Shown here in pieces: positions 8,565 through 16,050 of a stretch of 28,542 bases of DNA; the stretch's first letter is position 1; the number at the start of each line of letters is the position of its first letter. The translations under genes were made by a program, and so were the position numbers. Below the pieces are notes generated by a model. The model did no database searches and was not told where the DNA came from. It was given only the letters and a program-made list of their open reading frames with translations. This DNA is from JAFDVL01 sp043783625 (GTDB lineage Bacteria > Acidobacteriota > Blastocatellia > RBC074): the NCBI GenBank assembly GCA_043783625.1, contig JAYVZE010000011.1, forward strand, positions 1-28,542. Direction: 5' to 3'.

Positions 8565-8579
8565 GATCCTCAAGGTACG

Positions 8580-8634
8580 AGAGGCGTCCCGCCTGTCGCT
8601 GTTTATTTATTTTCCAAGACAGACGAGACGTCTA
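8580..8634. repeat. imperfect palindrome between ruvX and mltG
   Basis: GAGGCGTCCCGCCTGTC and GACAGACGAGACGTCT form a 16-bp stem with two or three mismatches around a ~20-nt AT-rich loop. On the minus-strand transcript the mismatched pairs become G-U wobbles, leaving about 15 of 16 pairs, so the structure looks selected as RNA in the direction of transcription. It resembles a dispersed REP-like element. Confidence 0.5.
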
Positions 8635-8636
8635 TC

Positions 8637-9047
8637 CTACCTTCCCAGATAATCCTGTAAAATGATTGCTGCCGCGTATTCATCGGATTTTTCTTTGCGT
8701 TTGCGCAGGTCAAATCCAAGCTCGCGCATGACTTCTTCCGCTTCGCGCGAAGTCAATCTTTCGTCTTGTGCAATGATGGGGATTGAAAGTATTTTTTTTA
8801 ATTCGCCGATGAAAACGGTGACACGTTCAGCGGCATCGCCAAAACTGCCGTCCAAACTGAGCGGTAATCCTACCACCAATTCAGCGACTTCGTTTTCTTC
8901 GATCAGGCTTTGCAGGTGCGCGATGATTTGATTGCGGCTTTGTTTATTGCGGCGAAGAGTTGTCAAAGGTCGTACAGTCAGGCGCAATTCATCAGAAATT
9001 GCTACACCAATTGCCTTGGAGCCGTAATCAATCGCCATGATTCTCAT
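8637..9047 (-). CDS. ruvX: RuvX/YqgF-family Holliday-junction resolvase / pre-16S rRNA nuclease
   Basis: An RNase H-fold protein of 136 aa from the ATG at 9047, the usual length for the family. The start codon shares ATGA with the upstream stop (9044-9047), so the two genes are translationally coupled. The acidic catalytic residues are in place: Asp7 in MAIDYGSKAIGVAISD, Asp95/Glu96 in IIAQDERLTS, and Asp122 in KSDEYAAAIILQDYL. VVGLPLSLDGSFGDAAERV is the second typical block. Family members act in 5' maturation of 16S rRNA and possibly in recombination. Adjacency to mltG is very common in bacteria. Confidence 0.93.
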   Translation of the reverse strand: MRIMAIDYGSKAIGVAISDELRLTVRPLTTLRRNKQSRNQIIAHLQSLIEENEVAELVVGLPLSLDGSFGDAAERVTVFIGELKKILSIPIIAQDERLTSREAEEVMRELGFDLRKRKEKSDEYAAAIILQDYLGR

Positions 9048-10231
9048 TCCGCTAAAAACCCCGCCGAAGCTCCCACCCACGTTTTATTTTTATTGAAATC
9101 AACGCCCATCATCGCGCCTTTGCTCATTCGCACCAATAACATAGTCGGCGTCGGTTCGGTGTCTTCATCAGCCCACACAAACATGACGCGGAGTTCAACT
9201 TTCGCCGGATCGTCTGGAGTCTGAATCACCGGATCGTAACTGATTTTTTCCTGTAATAAATAGTTACTACGTTCAGCTTCCGGGATCGCATCAAGATCAG
9301 CCGGGGTGACGTTAATTTTCACCCCACTTCCGGCAAATGAAAAAAGCGGTTTGAGGACAAAATTTTCTAAATCTTTCGGGTACGCCTCAAGCTGATTCAG
9401 AAACCACGAACGCGGAACCGAAGGATGGTCAAGAAACGGCAAAGAAAATTTACTGAGCCGGAAAAACCAATTCGGATGCCCTGCCCATTCGACTTCTAAT
9501 TCTTCACGATAGTCAAAATTGAACTGTACATTTTTCTGGATTAGTTCATCTACAATCACGCGGTTATAAATTCGTCGAATCCGGGTTTCTTTGCCGTTTT
9601 GCCAATAAAAAAGCTGTTTCCCGCGCTTGATGATCTTGCTAATATCCACCGCTCTGACGCCAAATTGTTGTTCGGTCAACGTGAAATCCGGGCGCGTTTT
9701 TTGCCGCTCCGGTTCGATTTCCATCAACACTACTTCTTCAGGCGAATGCTGCCCACAGATCGCACGACGCAGCAAATCCAGATATCTTTGTTCGGTCAAA
9801 TCATTCAGCAAATATTTTTCTTTAAGATCAAAATATTTCTGATACGCCTGCGACAATTTCATCTGAAACAAGTGCATTGAAGCACAGCCTTGCAGCTCTA
9901 TCAGTTTCGGTGTGAGCTGACCGTTCTCATCACGAGTCACGGCAAAATCTGTCTGAATAAACGTCGGATGCGGCGTCTCATTAGGAGCAAAATAGTTTGC
10001 GGGAACGGCTCGGTCAGATTGGCTTAGATAATTTTTATTGAGGAGTTGAGAATTGATTGCAACGGCGGATTCAACCACGGAATGCCACAGTTCAGAGGGA
10101 AGGAAAACAGGCGTTTCACTAATTCGAAATTCAATCGGATGACCTGTCGCGGCTTCCAACGAAGTCACCAGTGAATGATATGTGGCTTGGGAATTTGCCG
10201 CGTTAAACTTCTCACGAAATGGCGAAATCAC
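9044..10231 (-). CDS. ATP-grasp-like protein of unknown function
   Basis: I start at the GTG at 10231 because GGAGAG lies just upstream; an ATG 51 bp earlier has no such site and adds an unusual N-terminus. The product is 395 aa with no signal peptide or membrane segment. Near the C-terminus FVLKPLFSFAGSGVKI looks like the nucleotide-binding strand and Gly-rich loop of ATP-grasp ligases. It is followed by YLLQEKISYDPVI (linker-strand-like) and VELRVMFVW. Earlier, FIQTDFAVTRDENGQLTPKLIELQGCAS could supply acidic metal ligands. The assignment is by pattern only, and the substrate is unknown. The stop overlaps the ruvX start by 4 bp, so the gene is part of an operon with ruvX and mltG. Confidence 0.7.
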   Translation of the reverse strand: MISPFREKFNAANSQATYHSLVTSLEAATGHPIEFRISETPVFLPSELWHSVVESAVAINSQLLNKNYLSQSDRAVPANYFAPNETPHPTFIQTDFAVTRDENGQLTPKLIELQGCASMHLFQMKLSQAYQKYFDLKEKYLLNDLTEQRYLDLLRRAICGQHSPEEVVLMEIEPERQKTRPDFTLTEQQFGVRAVDISKIIKRGKQLFYWQNGKETRIRRIYNRVIVDELIQKNVQFNFDYREELEVEWAGHPNWFFRLSKFSLPFLDHPSVPRSWFLNQLEAYPKDLENFVLKPLFSFAGSGVKINVTPADLDAIPEAERSNYLLQEKISYDPVIQTPDDPAKVELRVMFVWADEDTEPTPTMLLVRMSKGAMMGVDFNKNKTWVGASAGFLAE

Positions 10232-10315
10232 AGTCTCTCCAAATGAATAACAATAGAAAATTGAAGAGACTGACGTTAGCACAGCCTGTCAGCTACAGGC
10301 AACTTATTGACGATT

Positions 10316-11659
10316 TTAGTACACTTTGAAATTAAACGTTAGGTTCATGCGAACACTCACTGCGACACCTTTGCGAACGGCTGGACGAAACTTAATTTTA
10401 CGGGCTGCTTCAATCGAACTCTCCGTTAAACCGTAGGGCAACCCTTGTACGGTTCGAATGTTGTGCAAACGATTATCGGTTCCAAATACAACGCTGAGGA
10501 CGACTATTCCTTCTGTATGGTTTTCACGCGCTTCTTCTGTGTAGCTGGCACGACCTTGATGCAAAATTGTTGGTACTAAACTGCCCGTCGCTTCAAAAAC
10601 TTCTCCGTTTAATTCGGAGTCACTGCCTTTTTCGGAGTTGGCATTATTTTTCAATCCGCCCCCCTTCGACGCTTTGCCACCACCAGAATTATTTTCAGTC
10701 CCCAGACCGAAGCCAGCATCGGTTCCACTCCCTGCGCCCGTTCCTCTATTTTCACCAATTCCAGCATTTCTGCCGGAGCCACTGGCAGGTGGTGCGTCTG
10801 CATTGTCGGGTAAGCCGCCTTGTCCGTTGGCGTTTCTCTGCTCGCCAATGGTTGTTTCAGGTATCCGCAACGAAGCATCACTTTTTAGAGACTTCGGATT
10901 CGGCATGAGAATTTGCTGTTCGGGCAGGCTTTGCGGAGCCTGGCCCTTATTAGGTTTCATTTCATTTCTACCGCCACCGCCGCCGCCTTGCGTTAATTCA
11001 TCTTTGATTTTATCGCCACTCGTCACTCCACCTTTACCTGTCAAAGCATAATCAGGCGGATTCTGCGGGAGCGTCGCCGTTGGAGTTGGAAGAACAAGTC
11101 GTGTCAGCTCGTATGGCCTCAACTGCTGAGGATTTTCCTGTTGGTTAATCCGCAGTCCACCCGCAATAATCAGCGTGGCAAAAGCCAGCACATACGTTGC
11201 CATCGCCATTGCAGTACCTTTGCGAAGCGTTCGGCGACGTGCGAAATTTATTGGTTCTCCGCGTAATAAATCAGCAACATAACCAGCCGGATCGTGACGA
11301 AAAGCCTGCCAGTGATAGCGTAATTCTCGCGCAAATCTTTGCCACAAATTTTCATCGGGCAATAAGAATCGCAACTCATGCGGAGCCGCCGCAAACGAGT
11401 AGGCCAAATCAACGTCGTACGTGGCCTTAAATCTGGTCAACGCACAATTTGCCGCAAAGGTATCGGTGCGCAATTCATGCGGTAACGGAGAAAGCCCGGC
11501 AAACAAGGCTCCGAGCGTCTGGCTGCGCACCGACATTTGTTCAGAGCGTTGACGACAATCGGCGCACAGGCTCAAGTGTCGCGCCACCGACAGCACTTCG
11601 TACTCGGTCAATTCGCCGTCCTGATGGGCGCGTAAAATTCCTTCGTCAAGACAAAACAT
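10316..11659 (-). CDS. membrane anti-sigma factor fused to a TonB C-terminal domain
   Basis: A 447-aa protein with three parts. Residues 1-45 are a zinc-finger anti-sigma (zf-HC2/ASD) domain with Cys3, His28, Cys32 and Cys35 (RHLSLCADC), which should bind the sigma factor encoded just upstream. About 149-170 is a single membrane segment (AMAMATYVLAFATLIIAGGL). Then comes a long Pro-, Gly- and Asn-rich periplasmic linker. The last ~95 residues match a TonB C-terminal domain: SYTEEARENHTEGIVVLSVVFGTDNRL, then AARKIKFRPAVRKG. The fusion suggests that an envelope or outer-membrane signal is relayed to the sigma factor. The start lies 2 bp after the sigma gene stop, so the pair is co-expressed. 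Residues 60-140 between finger and membrane are unassigned. Confidence 0.85.
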   Translation of the reverse strand: MFCLDEGILRAHQDGELTEYEVLSVARHLSLCADCRQRSEQMSVRSQTLGALFAGLSPLPHELRTDTFAANCALTRFKATYDVDLAYSFAAAPHELRFLLPDENLWQRFARELRYHWQAFRHDPAGYVADLLRGEPINFARRRTLRKGTAMAMATYVLAFATLIIAGGLRINQQENPQQLRPYELTRLVLPTPTATLPQNPPDYALTGKGGVTSGDKIKDELTQGGGGGGRNEMKPNKGQAPQSLPEQQILMPNPKSLKSDASLRIPETTIGEQRNANGQGGLPDNADAPPASGSGRNAGIGENRGTGAGSGTDAGFGLGTENNSGGGKASKGGGLKNNANSEKGSDSELNGEVFEATGSLVPTILHQGRASYTEEARENHTEGIVVLSVVFGTDNRLHNIRTVQGLPYGLTESSIEAARKIKFRPAVRKGVAVSVRMNLTFNFKVY

Positions 11660-11661
11660 AT

Positions 11662-12270
11662 CTATTGCAATGCTCCGTACAGCTCACGAAAACGCTTCTC
11701 GAATTCAGCTTCCGCGCGAGCCAGTAAGGTGCCGATGGATGAGGCTTTGACAGCAAAAATTTCGGCTAATTCCTGATACGTCAATCCACTTTGACGCAAC
11801 AGCAAAAGTTGCGATTGCGCGGGCTTCATCACTGCTAACACAGAATGCACACGCCTGCGTTTTTCATCCCGAATGACATCCGATAAAGGGTCATCGCTGG
11901 TTCGCTCCGACTGATCCAGTGCGGCGGCCTGCTCATATTTTTTGCGCCGCGCCGAAGCCCGCAAAGCATCAATTCCCAGGCGCGTCGCTGTTCGGTAAAG
12001 CCATCCACCAAGATTGTGATCCCGACCGACGGGCAGCGGTTGGCGATAAATTTTCCAGAACACATCTCCGGCTAATTCTTCGGCCTGAGCGCGATCTCCA
12101 ACCAAACGAAAGAGAACAGCCACGATGCGCCCGTAATGTTCAAGAAAAACACGCTCGAATTCCGATTCAGCCCAGGCCTCGTGGCACACTTCCACCTTGC
12201 CTTCATCCGTCGGTGAAAAAGGTGGCGCGGCAATAAACCCTTCTCTGATTTTTTCTTCGGTGACAACCAT
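11662..12270 (-). CDS. ECF-type RNA polymerase sigma factor
   Basis: A sigma-70-family ECF protein of about 202 aa from the ATG at 12270. A TTG at 12315 would add 15 residues, and neither start has a strong ribosome binding site. Region 2 covers FERVFLEHYGRIVAVLFRLVGDRAQAEELAGDVFWKIYRQ and the WLYRTATRLGIDALRASARRKK helix that contacts the -10 element. Region 4 is LAVMKPAQSQLLLLRQSGLTYQELAEIFAVKASSIGTLLARAEAEF, the helix-turn-helix for the -35 element. The cognate regulator is surely the zf-HC2 protein 2 bp downstream. The N-terminal ~45 residues are an unusual extension before region 2. Confidence 0.88.
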   Translation of the reverse strand: MVVTEEKIREGFIAAPPFSPTDEGKVEVCHEAWAESEFERVFLEHYGRIVAVLFRLVGDRAQAEELAGDVFWKIYRQPLPVGRDHNLGGWLYRTATRLGIDALRASARRKKYEQAAALDQSERTSDDPLSDVIRDEKRRRVHSVLAVMKPAQSQLLLLRQSGLTYQELAEIFAVKASSIGTLLARAEAEFEKRFRELYGALQ

Positions 12271-12353
12271 CCAGTAGCGCTTTCTCGAACTATCGTGACC
12301 GTTATTTTCCTGCAAATTCCTGGGTAATTTGCAGGATTCTACCTCTTAAACGT

Positions 12354-12473
12354 CTATCGTAGACTAAATGTGACAATATTTCTCAAAAAAATTTGCGGTT
12401 GATGAGGGCTTTGTCACAGTAGTGAAAATATTAGGTCTGGCTCATCTCCGCAAGAATACTATCGAAGACTAAA
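12354..12473. promoter_or_regulatory. spaced direct repeats upstream of the ECF sigma gene
   Basis: CTATCGTAGACTAAA (12354-12368) recurs as CTATCGAAGACTAAA (12459-12473) with one mismatch, 105 bp apart, which is about ten helical turns. Between them TGTGACAA (12369-12376) and TTGTCACA (12411-12418) form a perfect inverted repeat. The stretch lies upstream of the sigma gene start on the minus strand, where control sites are expected. No clear promoter could be assigned. Confidence 0.35.
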
Positions 12474-12537
12474 ACCATAGTGAGATGTGCCAAGACCAAA
12501 GCCCAAAAGCCAAAGACCTCGGAGTAACGCATTTAGC

Positions 12538-13215
12538 TTATTTTCGCGCCAGCGGATTTGGAGAGATTCTTTGAAGTTTCTTTTCGGTGATTAGAAAACC
12601 CAGCACCAGCGCAATGCTGGTTGCAGCCAGCATTGGTGAGGGAATCATTGTGGCAGGAATTAGTAACGCTGCAAGTGCGAGTAGCGCTCCGACTAAGAGC
12701 CAATAAATTCGGGTCTTCAGGAAAATCAACAAACCGGCGAGGCACACTATTGCCTGCGTGATAATCGTCGCGATTGGCAAACCAAGTGTCTCGGTTTCTT
12801 TGTACCGCTTGAGTCCTTCGATGATCGTAACTTCTAACCCAATCTCCCACGCAGATTTTACCGAAAATATCCCATAAAACACTAGAATGAGAATAAAAAC
12901 TCCGACCAGAAATGTTACTAAAGCATTAATGAGTGATTTATATCCGGCGCGGCGAACTTGATCTAAAACAACAAACAATAAAAACGGAGCGACAACGACA
13001 CGCAATAAATATCGCAACACCGTCAAGGCGTAGAGCAAGCCGCCTTCGCCCAACATATTTCCCAGAGAAAGTACTAAGGGATCGAAAATAATCCAAACCA
13101 TAATGGGCAGGAACATCGCCAATCCCCAACTAGGACTCTGATAAAACATCACCGCTGCCCAAATTAATAAAATGAATAGTGTAGATGTAATGATGAGATA
13201 TAGAGTCGGTGCCAT
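12538..13215 (-). CDS. polytopic membrane protein of unknown function
   Basis: A 225-aa protein with about seven hydrophobic segments and almost no soluble part: LIITSTLFILLIWAAVMFY at the N-terminus, then GLAMFLPIMVWIIFDPLVL, an amphipathic stretch, VVAPFLLFVVLDQVRRAGY, FLVGVFILILVFYGIF, IITQAIVCLAGLLIFL, LLVGALLALAALLIP and LAATSIALVLGFLI. The short lysine-rich tail is probably cytoplasmic. No family motif is visible, so transport or signalling roles cannot be told apart. It is 56 bp downstream of the metallophosphatase gene on the same strand and may be co-transcribed with it. Confidence 0.7.
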   Translation of the reverse strand: MAPTLYLIITSTLFILLIWAAVMFYQSPSWGLAMFLPIMVWIIFDPLVLSLGNMLGEGGLLYALTVLRYLLRVVVAPFLLFVVLDQVRRAGYKSLINALVTFLVGVFILILVFYGIFSVKSAWEIGLEVTIIEGLKRYKETETLGLPIATIITQAIVCLAGLLIFLKTRIYWLLVGALLALAALLIPATMIPSPMLAATSIALVLGFLITEKKLQRISPNPLARK

Positions 13216-13271
13216 TTGTTATTTTTCCAGCTTAGGCGCTATCTTAAATTTACTGACAACTGAGAATTGAA

Positions 13272-14039
13272 TCACCTTCCAAATAAACGTCCGAACCATC
13301 CTGTTTTTTTAGTTTGTTCTTTCTTTTCTTCACGGCGGGATTTGTTTTGGGGAGGCTCAATGAAGTCCCCGACTTGATAAATTTTACGTCCAGGTAATTC
13401 AATAGCCGATAGAATCCCGGTCATATAGGCTCCGGTATCCACAGCGATTAAATCTTCGCGTTGCCAGACTTGTCCCCATTCTCCAAAAATCTGTCCGACA
13501 ATGGTGTGACCGAAGACTACTAATTTACCATCGTATTCATTGAAGAATTTTCGATTTCTCCCCCACATCAGTTCAGTACTGTCAGGCGAAAAGCTCGGAT
13601 GTAGAAACGATCCATCCGTCATTTTCGGCAAGCTGGCGTGGACGTAAATCGCGTGATCGTCCTCGTACCAGTGGGGTAATGATTCAATAAAATCAATATG
13701 TTCCTGCGGAATGTTGACGTTGCCCTCTTCGTCTGTGTAGCTTTTTAAGCACTCCAAGCCTCCGGTTCTCAACCATCCGTCAGAGGCTTCAGAATGCGGC
13801 TTCGTCACCGAATTCAACAGCATTACTTCGTGATTCCCTTTGAGAATAACAACTGTGTCGGGAGCCTCGTGTTTAAGCTGCATCGAACGCTCGACCACTC
13901 CTTTGGAGTCTTCGCCGCGATCTACAAGATCGCCGATTAAAACCAGAAAATCCACGTGGGGTTGGTAATTCATCGCCACGAGAAGCTCGTTGAATAAATC
14001 TAATTTTCCGTGAATGTCTCCGACTGCCAGTGTTCTCAT
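13272..14039 (-). CDS. PPP-type metallophosphoesterase (serine/threonine phosphatase / ApaH-like)
   Basis: A 255-aa metallophosphatase with every signature of the calcineurin-like PPP group: GDIHG (Asp8, His10), GDLVDRG (Asp37, Arg41), GNHE (Asn69, His70), a later VHASLP (His134) and FGHTIVG (His178), followed by VDTGAY. The active site should hold two divalent metals. Bacterial relatives act as protein phosphatases (PrpA type) or as diadenosine tetraphosphatases; the sequence does not decide between them. The tail after ~230 is basic (KSRREEKKEQTKKTGWFGRLFGR) and may bind membrane or nucleic acid. A promoter-like TTGAAT-N16-TATAAT lies on the minus strand at 14103-14130. Confidence 0.88.
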   Translation of the reverse strand: MRTLAVGDIHGKLDLFNELLVAMNYQPHVDFLVLIGDLVDRGEDSKGVVERSMQLKHEAPDTVVILKGNHEVMLLNSVTKPHSEASDGWLRTGGLECLKSYTDEEGNVNIPQEHIDFIESLPHWYEDDHAIYVHASLPKMTDGSFLHPSFSPDSTELMWGRNRKFFNEYDGKLVVFGHTIVGQIFGEWGQVWQREDLIAVDTGAYMTGILSAIELPGRKIYQVGDFIEPPQNKSRREEKKEQTKKTGWFGRLFGR

Positions 14040-14061
14040 AGCTCAACTGTTTCAATTCCCT

Positions 14062-14089
14062 TTGCAAAGTTTCTGCAAAAAGTTATATT
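14062..14089 (+). promoter_or_regulatory. possible sigma-70-type promoter for the pgsA-like gene
   Basis: TTGCAA (14062-14067) and TATATT (14084-14089) with a 16-bp spacer, in the divergent gap, 52 bp before the start at 14141. It has two mismatches to consensus overall and lies in AT-rich sequence. Confidence 0.3.
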
Positions 14090-14102
14090 CACTCCGACTA
14101 AG

Positions 14103-14130
14103 ATTATAAAAAACTACCGAACCAATTCAA
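14103..14130 (-). promoter_or_regulatory. sigma-70-type promoter for the metallophosphoesterase gene
   Basis: On the minus strand TTGAAT (14125-14130) and TATAAT (14103-14108) are separated by 16 bp, 64 bp before the start codon at 14039. It fits the consensus well, but the region is AT-rich, so chance is possible. Confidence 0.45.
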
Positions 14131-14140
14131 GCCACCGATC

Positions 14141-14704
14141 ATGTCTTCAATACTAACTCTTGCCAACCTATTGACGATCCTAAGATTGATCCTGACGCCA
14201 GTGTTTGTCACTGCTTTATACTACAAAAACTTCGGCTATGCGTTAGCTATTTTCTTTGCGAGTGCGGTAACGGACGGGTTAGACGGGTTAGCCGCCCGCG
14301 CCTTGAACCAAAAAACCCAGCTCGGAGCGATTCTTGATCCAATGGCTGACAAATTATTGCTCGTCACAGCCTTCATCGTTTGTTCAATGCCGCGCTTCAC
14401 AGCTCTGACTCCAATCCCGTTCTGGTTAACCGCCGCTGCCATCAGCCGTGACATTTTTATCGTTGTCGGAGCTTTGATTATCAACATGGTGACAGGCTTC
14501 AGTGGATTTCGCCCTTCAATGCCCGGCAAAATCAATACCGTGATTCAACTCGGAGCAATTACTTTCTTTTTAGTCGCCAATGCCAGCGGATGCTGTGAAA
14601 CTTATTTAATCTGGGTGTATTATTTAACTTTTGGAATCACCGTATTTTCCGGTTTGCACTATGTCTTTCATGCTAACCGATTAATGACCGAACGCGAACA
14701 ATGA
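14141..14704 (+). CDS. pgsA: CDP-alcohol phosphatidyltransferase, PgsA-like
   Basis: A 187-aa integral membrane enzyme of the CDP-alcohol phosphatidyltransferase family. It carries the full signature D-x2-DG-x2-AR-x8-G-x3-D-x3-D: Asp45, Asp48-Gly49, Ala52-Arg53, Gly62, Asp66, Asp70. The membrane segments (LTILRLILTPVFVTALYY at the start and about four more) fit the six-helix fold. The most likely reaction is CDP-diacylglycerol plus glycerol-3-phosphate to phosphatidylglycerol phosphate, but cardiolipin or phosphatidylinositol synthases share the motif. The stop overlaps the next start in ATGA (14701-14704), so the transporter gene is translationally coupled. No ribosome binding site is evident before the ATG. 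Confidence 0.85.
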   Translation: MSSILTLANLLTILRLILTPVFVTALYYKNFGYALAIFFASAVTDGLDGLAARALNQKTQLGAILDPMADKLLLVTAFIVCSMPRFTALTPIPFWLTAAAISRDIFIVVGALIINMVTGFSGFRPSMPGKINTVIQLGAITFFLVANASGCCETYLIWVYYLTFGITVFSGLHYVFHANRLMTEREQ

Positions 14705-15852
14705 GCGATCAAGACCCATCTAACTTAAAAAGCCCACTTGAGTGGATGCGCTGGATTCCTGCCGTTTGTTTTGCGCTGCTAATCATCATCCTGCTTTTTA
14801 TCGGGAGCCGCGTCATTCTCCTTCCGTTGCTGGGTTCACTGGCATTGGCGTACATCCTTGAGCCTTTAGTCGAAGCCTTTGAGCAACGGGGATGGGCACG
14901 CAATATGTCCGTCCTGGCAACGCTGGCTTCAGCGTTCATTGTTCTGATTCTGGCACTGGTTTTTGTAATTCCAAGCCTTTGGTCGCAGCTCCTGAAATCA
15001 TACGACCAGTTACCAAACGCACTGGAAGCGGGACATCGCGTTTTTGATCCATTGATCGTTCAGCTTAAAACTACCAGTCCTCCGATCTATGAATTTATCG
15101 AATCTGCCTTATTAAAATTCCGCTCACCTGAACAACAGGCAGAGATTGGCGCGACGCTTGGCAAATGGATTCAAGGCGGTTTGCTTAAAATTGTAACCGC
15201 GACTTCTTCATTGTTTGATTTGTTGCTGATTCCTTTTTTTGTATTTTATTTACTCAGCGATTACCACAAAATGACCGCCCGAATTGAAAGCTGGGTTCCG
15301 CCGCGCCACCGCCATAAGGCCAGTGATCTGCTCAGCCGCATCAGCGCAGTCATCTCCGCCTATGTCAGAAATCAATTAGTTATTGCACTTGCCATGGGAG
15401 TTTTATACGCCATCGGTTTTGCCATTCTGCGCGTGCCATTAGCTTTAACGTTGGGATTAATTTCCGGCTTGCTTAACTTCATTCCTTACGTCGGAACGCT
15501 GACCGGATTAGTCCTCGCAGTTTCATTTAGCGCACTCAATGGAGCCGGAGTTGGAAGAATTATCGGAATTCTTGTGGTCTTCGGGCTGGTACAAAGTGTT
15601 GAAGGCTACTATCTCACGCCAAAACTACTGGGTGAAAAACTAAATTTGCATCCATTAGTCGTCCTACTTGGATTGGTGGTTGGCGGTAATTTATTCGGTT
15701 TAGTTGGTATCATTTTAGCAGTTCCCGTGATCGCTGCGGCGAGAGTAATTCTACGGTTTCTGGAAGAAGATATTTACCAAAACTCCACCTTTTACCGCCG
15801 TGGAGTACCTAAAATTCAATCAAATTCAGACTTCCCTCAACTACCTGACTAG
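14701..15852 (+). CDS. AI-2E family transporter (PerM/YdiK-like)
   Basis: A 383-aa polytopic protein of the AI-2E exporter family. Two hydrophobic segments near the N-terminus (AVCFALLIIILLFIGSRVI, LLPLLGSLALAYILEPLVE) are followed by another and a longer loop. Then come FDLLLIPFFVFYLLSDY and a block of membrane segments with GLISGLLNFIPYVGTLTGLVLA and YYLTPKLLGEKLNLHPLVVLLGLVVGG, which are the two most conserved family stretches. Members export autoinducer-2 or act in Na+/H+ exchange or lipid-related processes; the substrate is unknown here. The overlap with the phosphatidyltransferase stop links it to membrane lipid genes. Confidence 0.9.
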   Translation: MSDQDPSNLKSPLEWMRWIPAVCFALLIIILLFIGSRVILLPLLGSLALAYILEPLVEAFEQRGWARNMSVLATLASAFIVLILALVFVIPSLWSQLLKSYDQLPNALEAGHRVFDPLIVQLKTTSPPIYEFIESALLKFRSPEQQAEIGATLGKWIQGGLLKIVTATSSLFDLLLIPFFVFYLLSDYHKMTARIESWVPPRHRHKASDLLSRISAVISAYVRNQLVIALAMGVLYAIGFAILRVPLALTLGLISGLLNFIPYVGTLTGLVLAVSFSALNGAGVGRIIGILVVFGLVQSVEGYYLTPKLLGEKLNLHPLVVLLGLVVGGNLFGLVGIILAVPVIAAARVILRFLEEDIYQNSTFYRRGVPKIQSNSDFPQLPD

Positions 15853-15908
15853 CATAACATCTTTTTATAGAATAACTTACCTTACCATGTTTCAGTCCAA
15901 TCAAAATT

Positions 15909-15929
15909 CTTGACAATAACACACTCAAG
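15909..15929. promoter_or_regulatory. HAIR operator (HspR binding site) of the dnaK operon
   Basis: CTTGACA-N7-ACTCAAG matches the HspR-associated inverted repeat CTTGAGT-N7-ACTCAAG: the right half is perfect and the left half matches at five of seven. It overlaps the -35 box (15910-15915) and most of the promoter spacer, so bound HspR would block RNA polymerase. The hspR gene is the last gene of the operon. Confidence 0.85.
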
Positions 15930-15938
15930 TTTTATACT
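15910..15938 (+). promoter_or_regulatory. sigma-70-type promoter of dnaK-hsp20-dnaJ-hspR
   Basis: A consensus TTGACA (15910-15915), an exact 17-bp spacer, and TATACT (15933-15938). Transcription should start near 15945, giving a ~105-nt leader. AGCGATGC (15951-15958) and GCATCGCT (15994-16001) in this leader can pair as an 8-bp stem. Confidence 0.85.
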
Positions 15939-16050
15939 CTGCCTGCATTGAGCGATGCAACTTAATCATGCAATTATCTTAATTTTCGTTTCAGCATCGC
16001 TATTTTAGTGCTTGTCAGAGCTATTGAAGGGCTGGCAATACGGAGGAAAA

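Noticed and set aside
12271..12537. Sigma-54-like TGGCAC on the minus strand in the spacer upstream of the first ECF sigma gene
   Set aside because: No GC at the required 10-bp spacing from the GG.
15853..16050. CIRCE element (HrcA operator) before dnaK
   Set aside because: No TTAGCACTC-N9-GAGTGCTAA match; the HAIR site explains regulation better.
16012..16050. 13-codon N-terminal extension of DnaK
   Set aside because: The GGAGG site directly before the ATG at 16051 and the conserved MSKVIGID start fix the true beginning.
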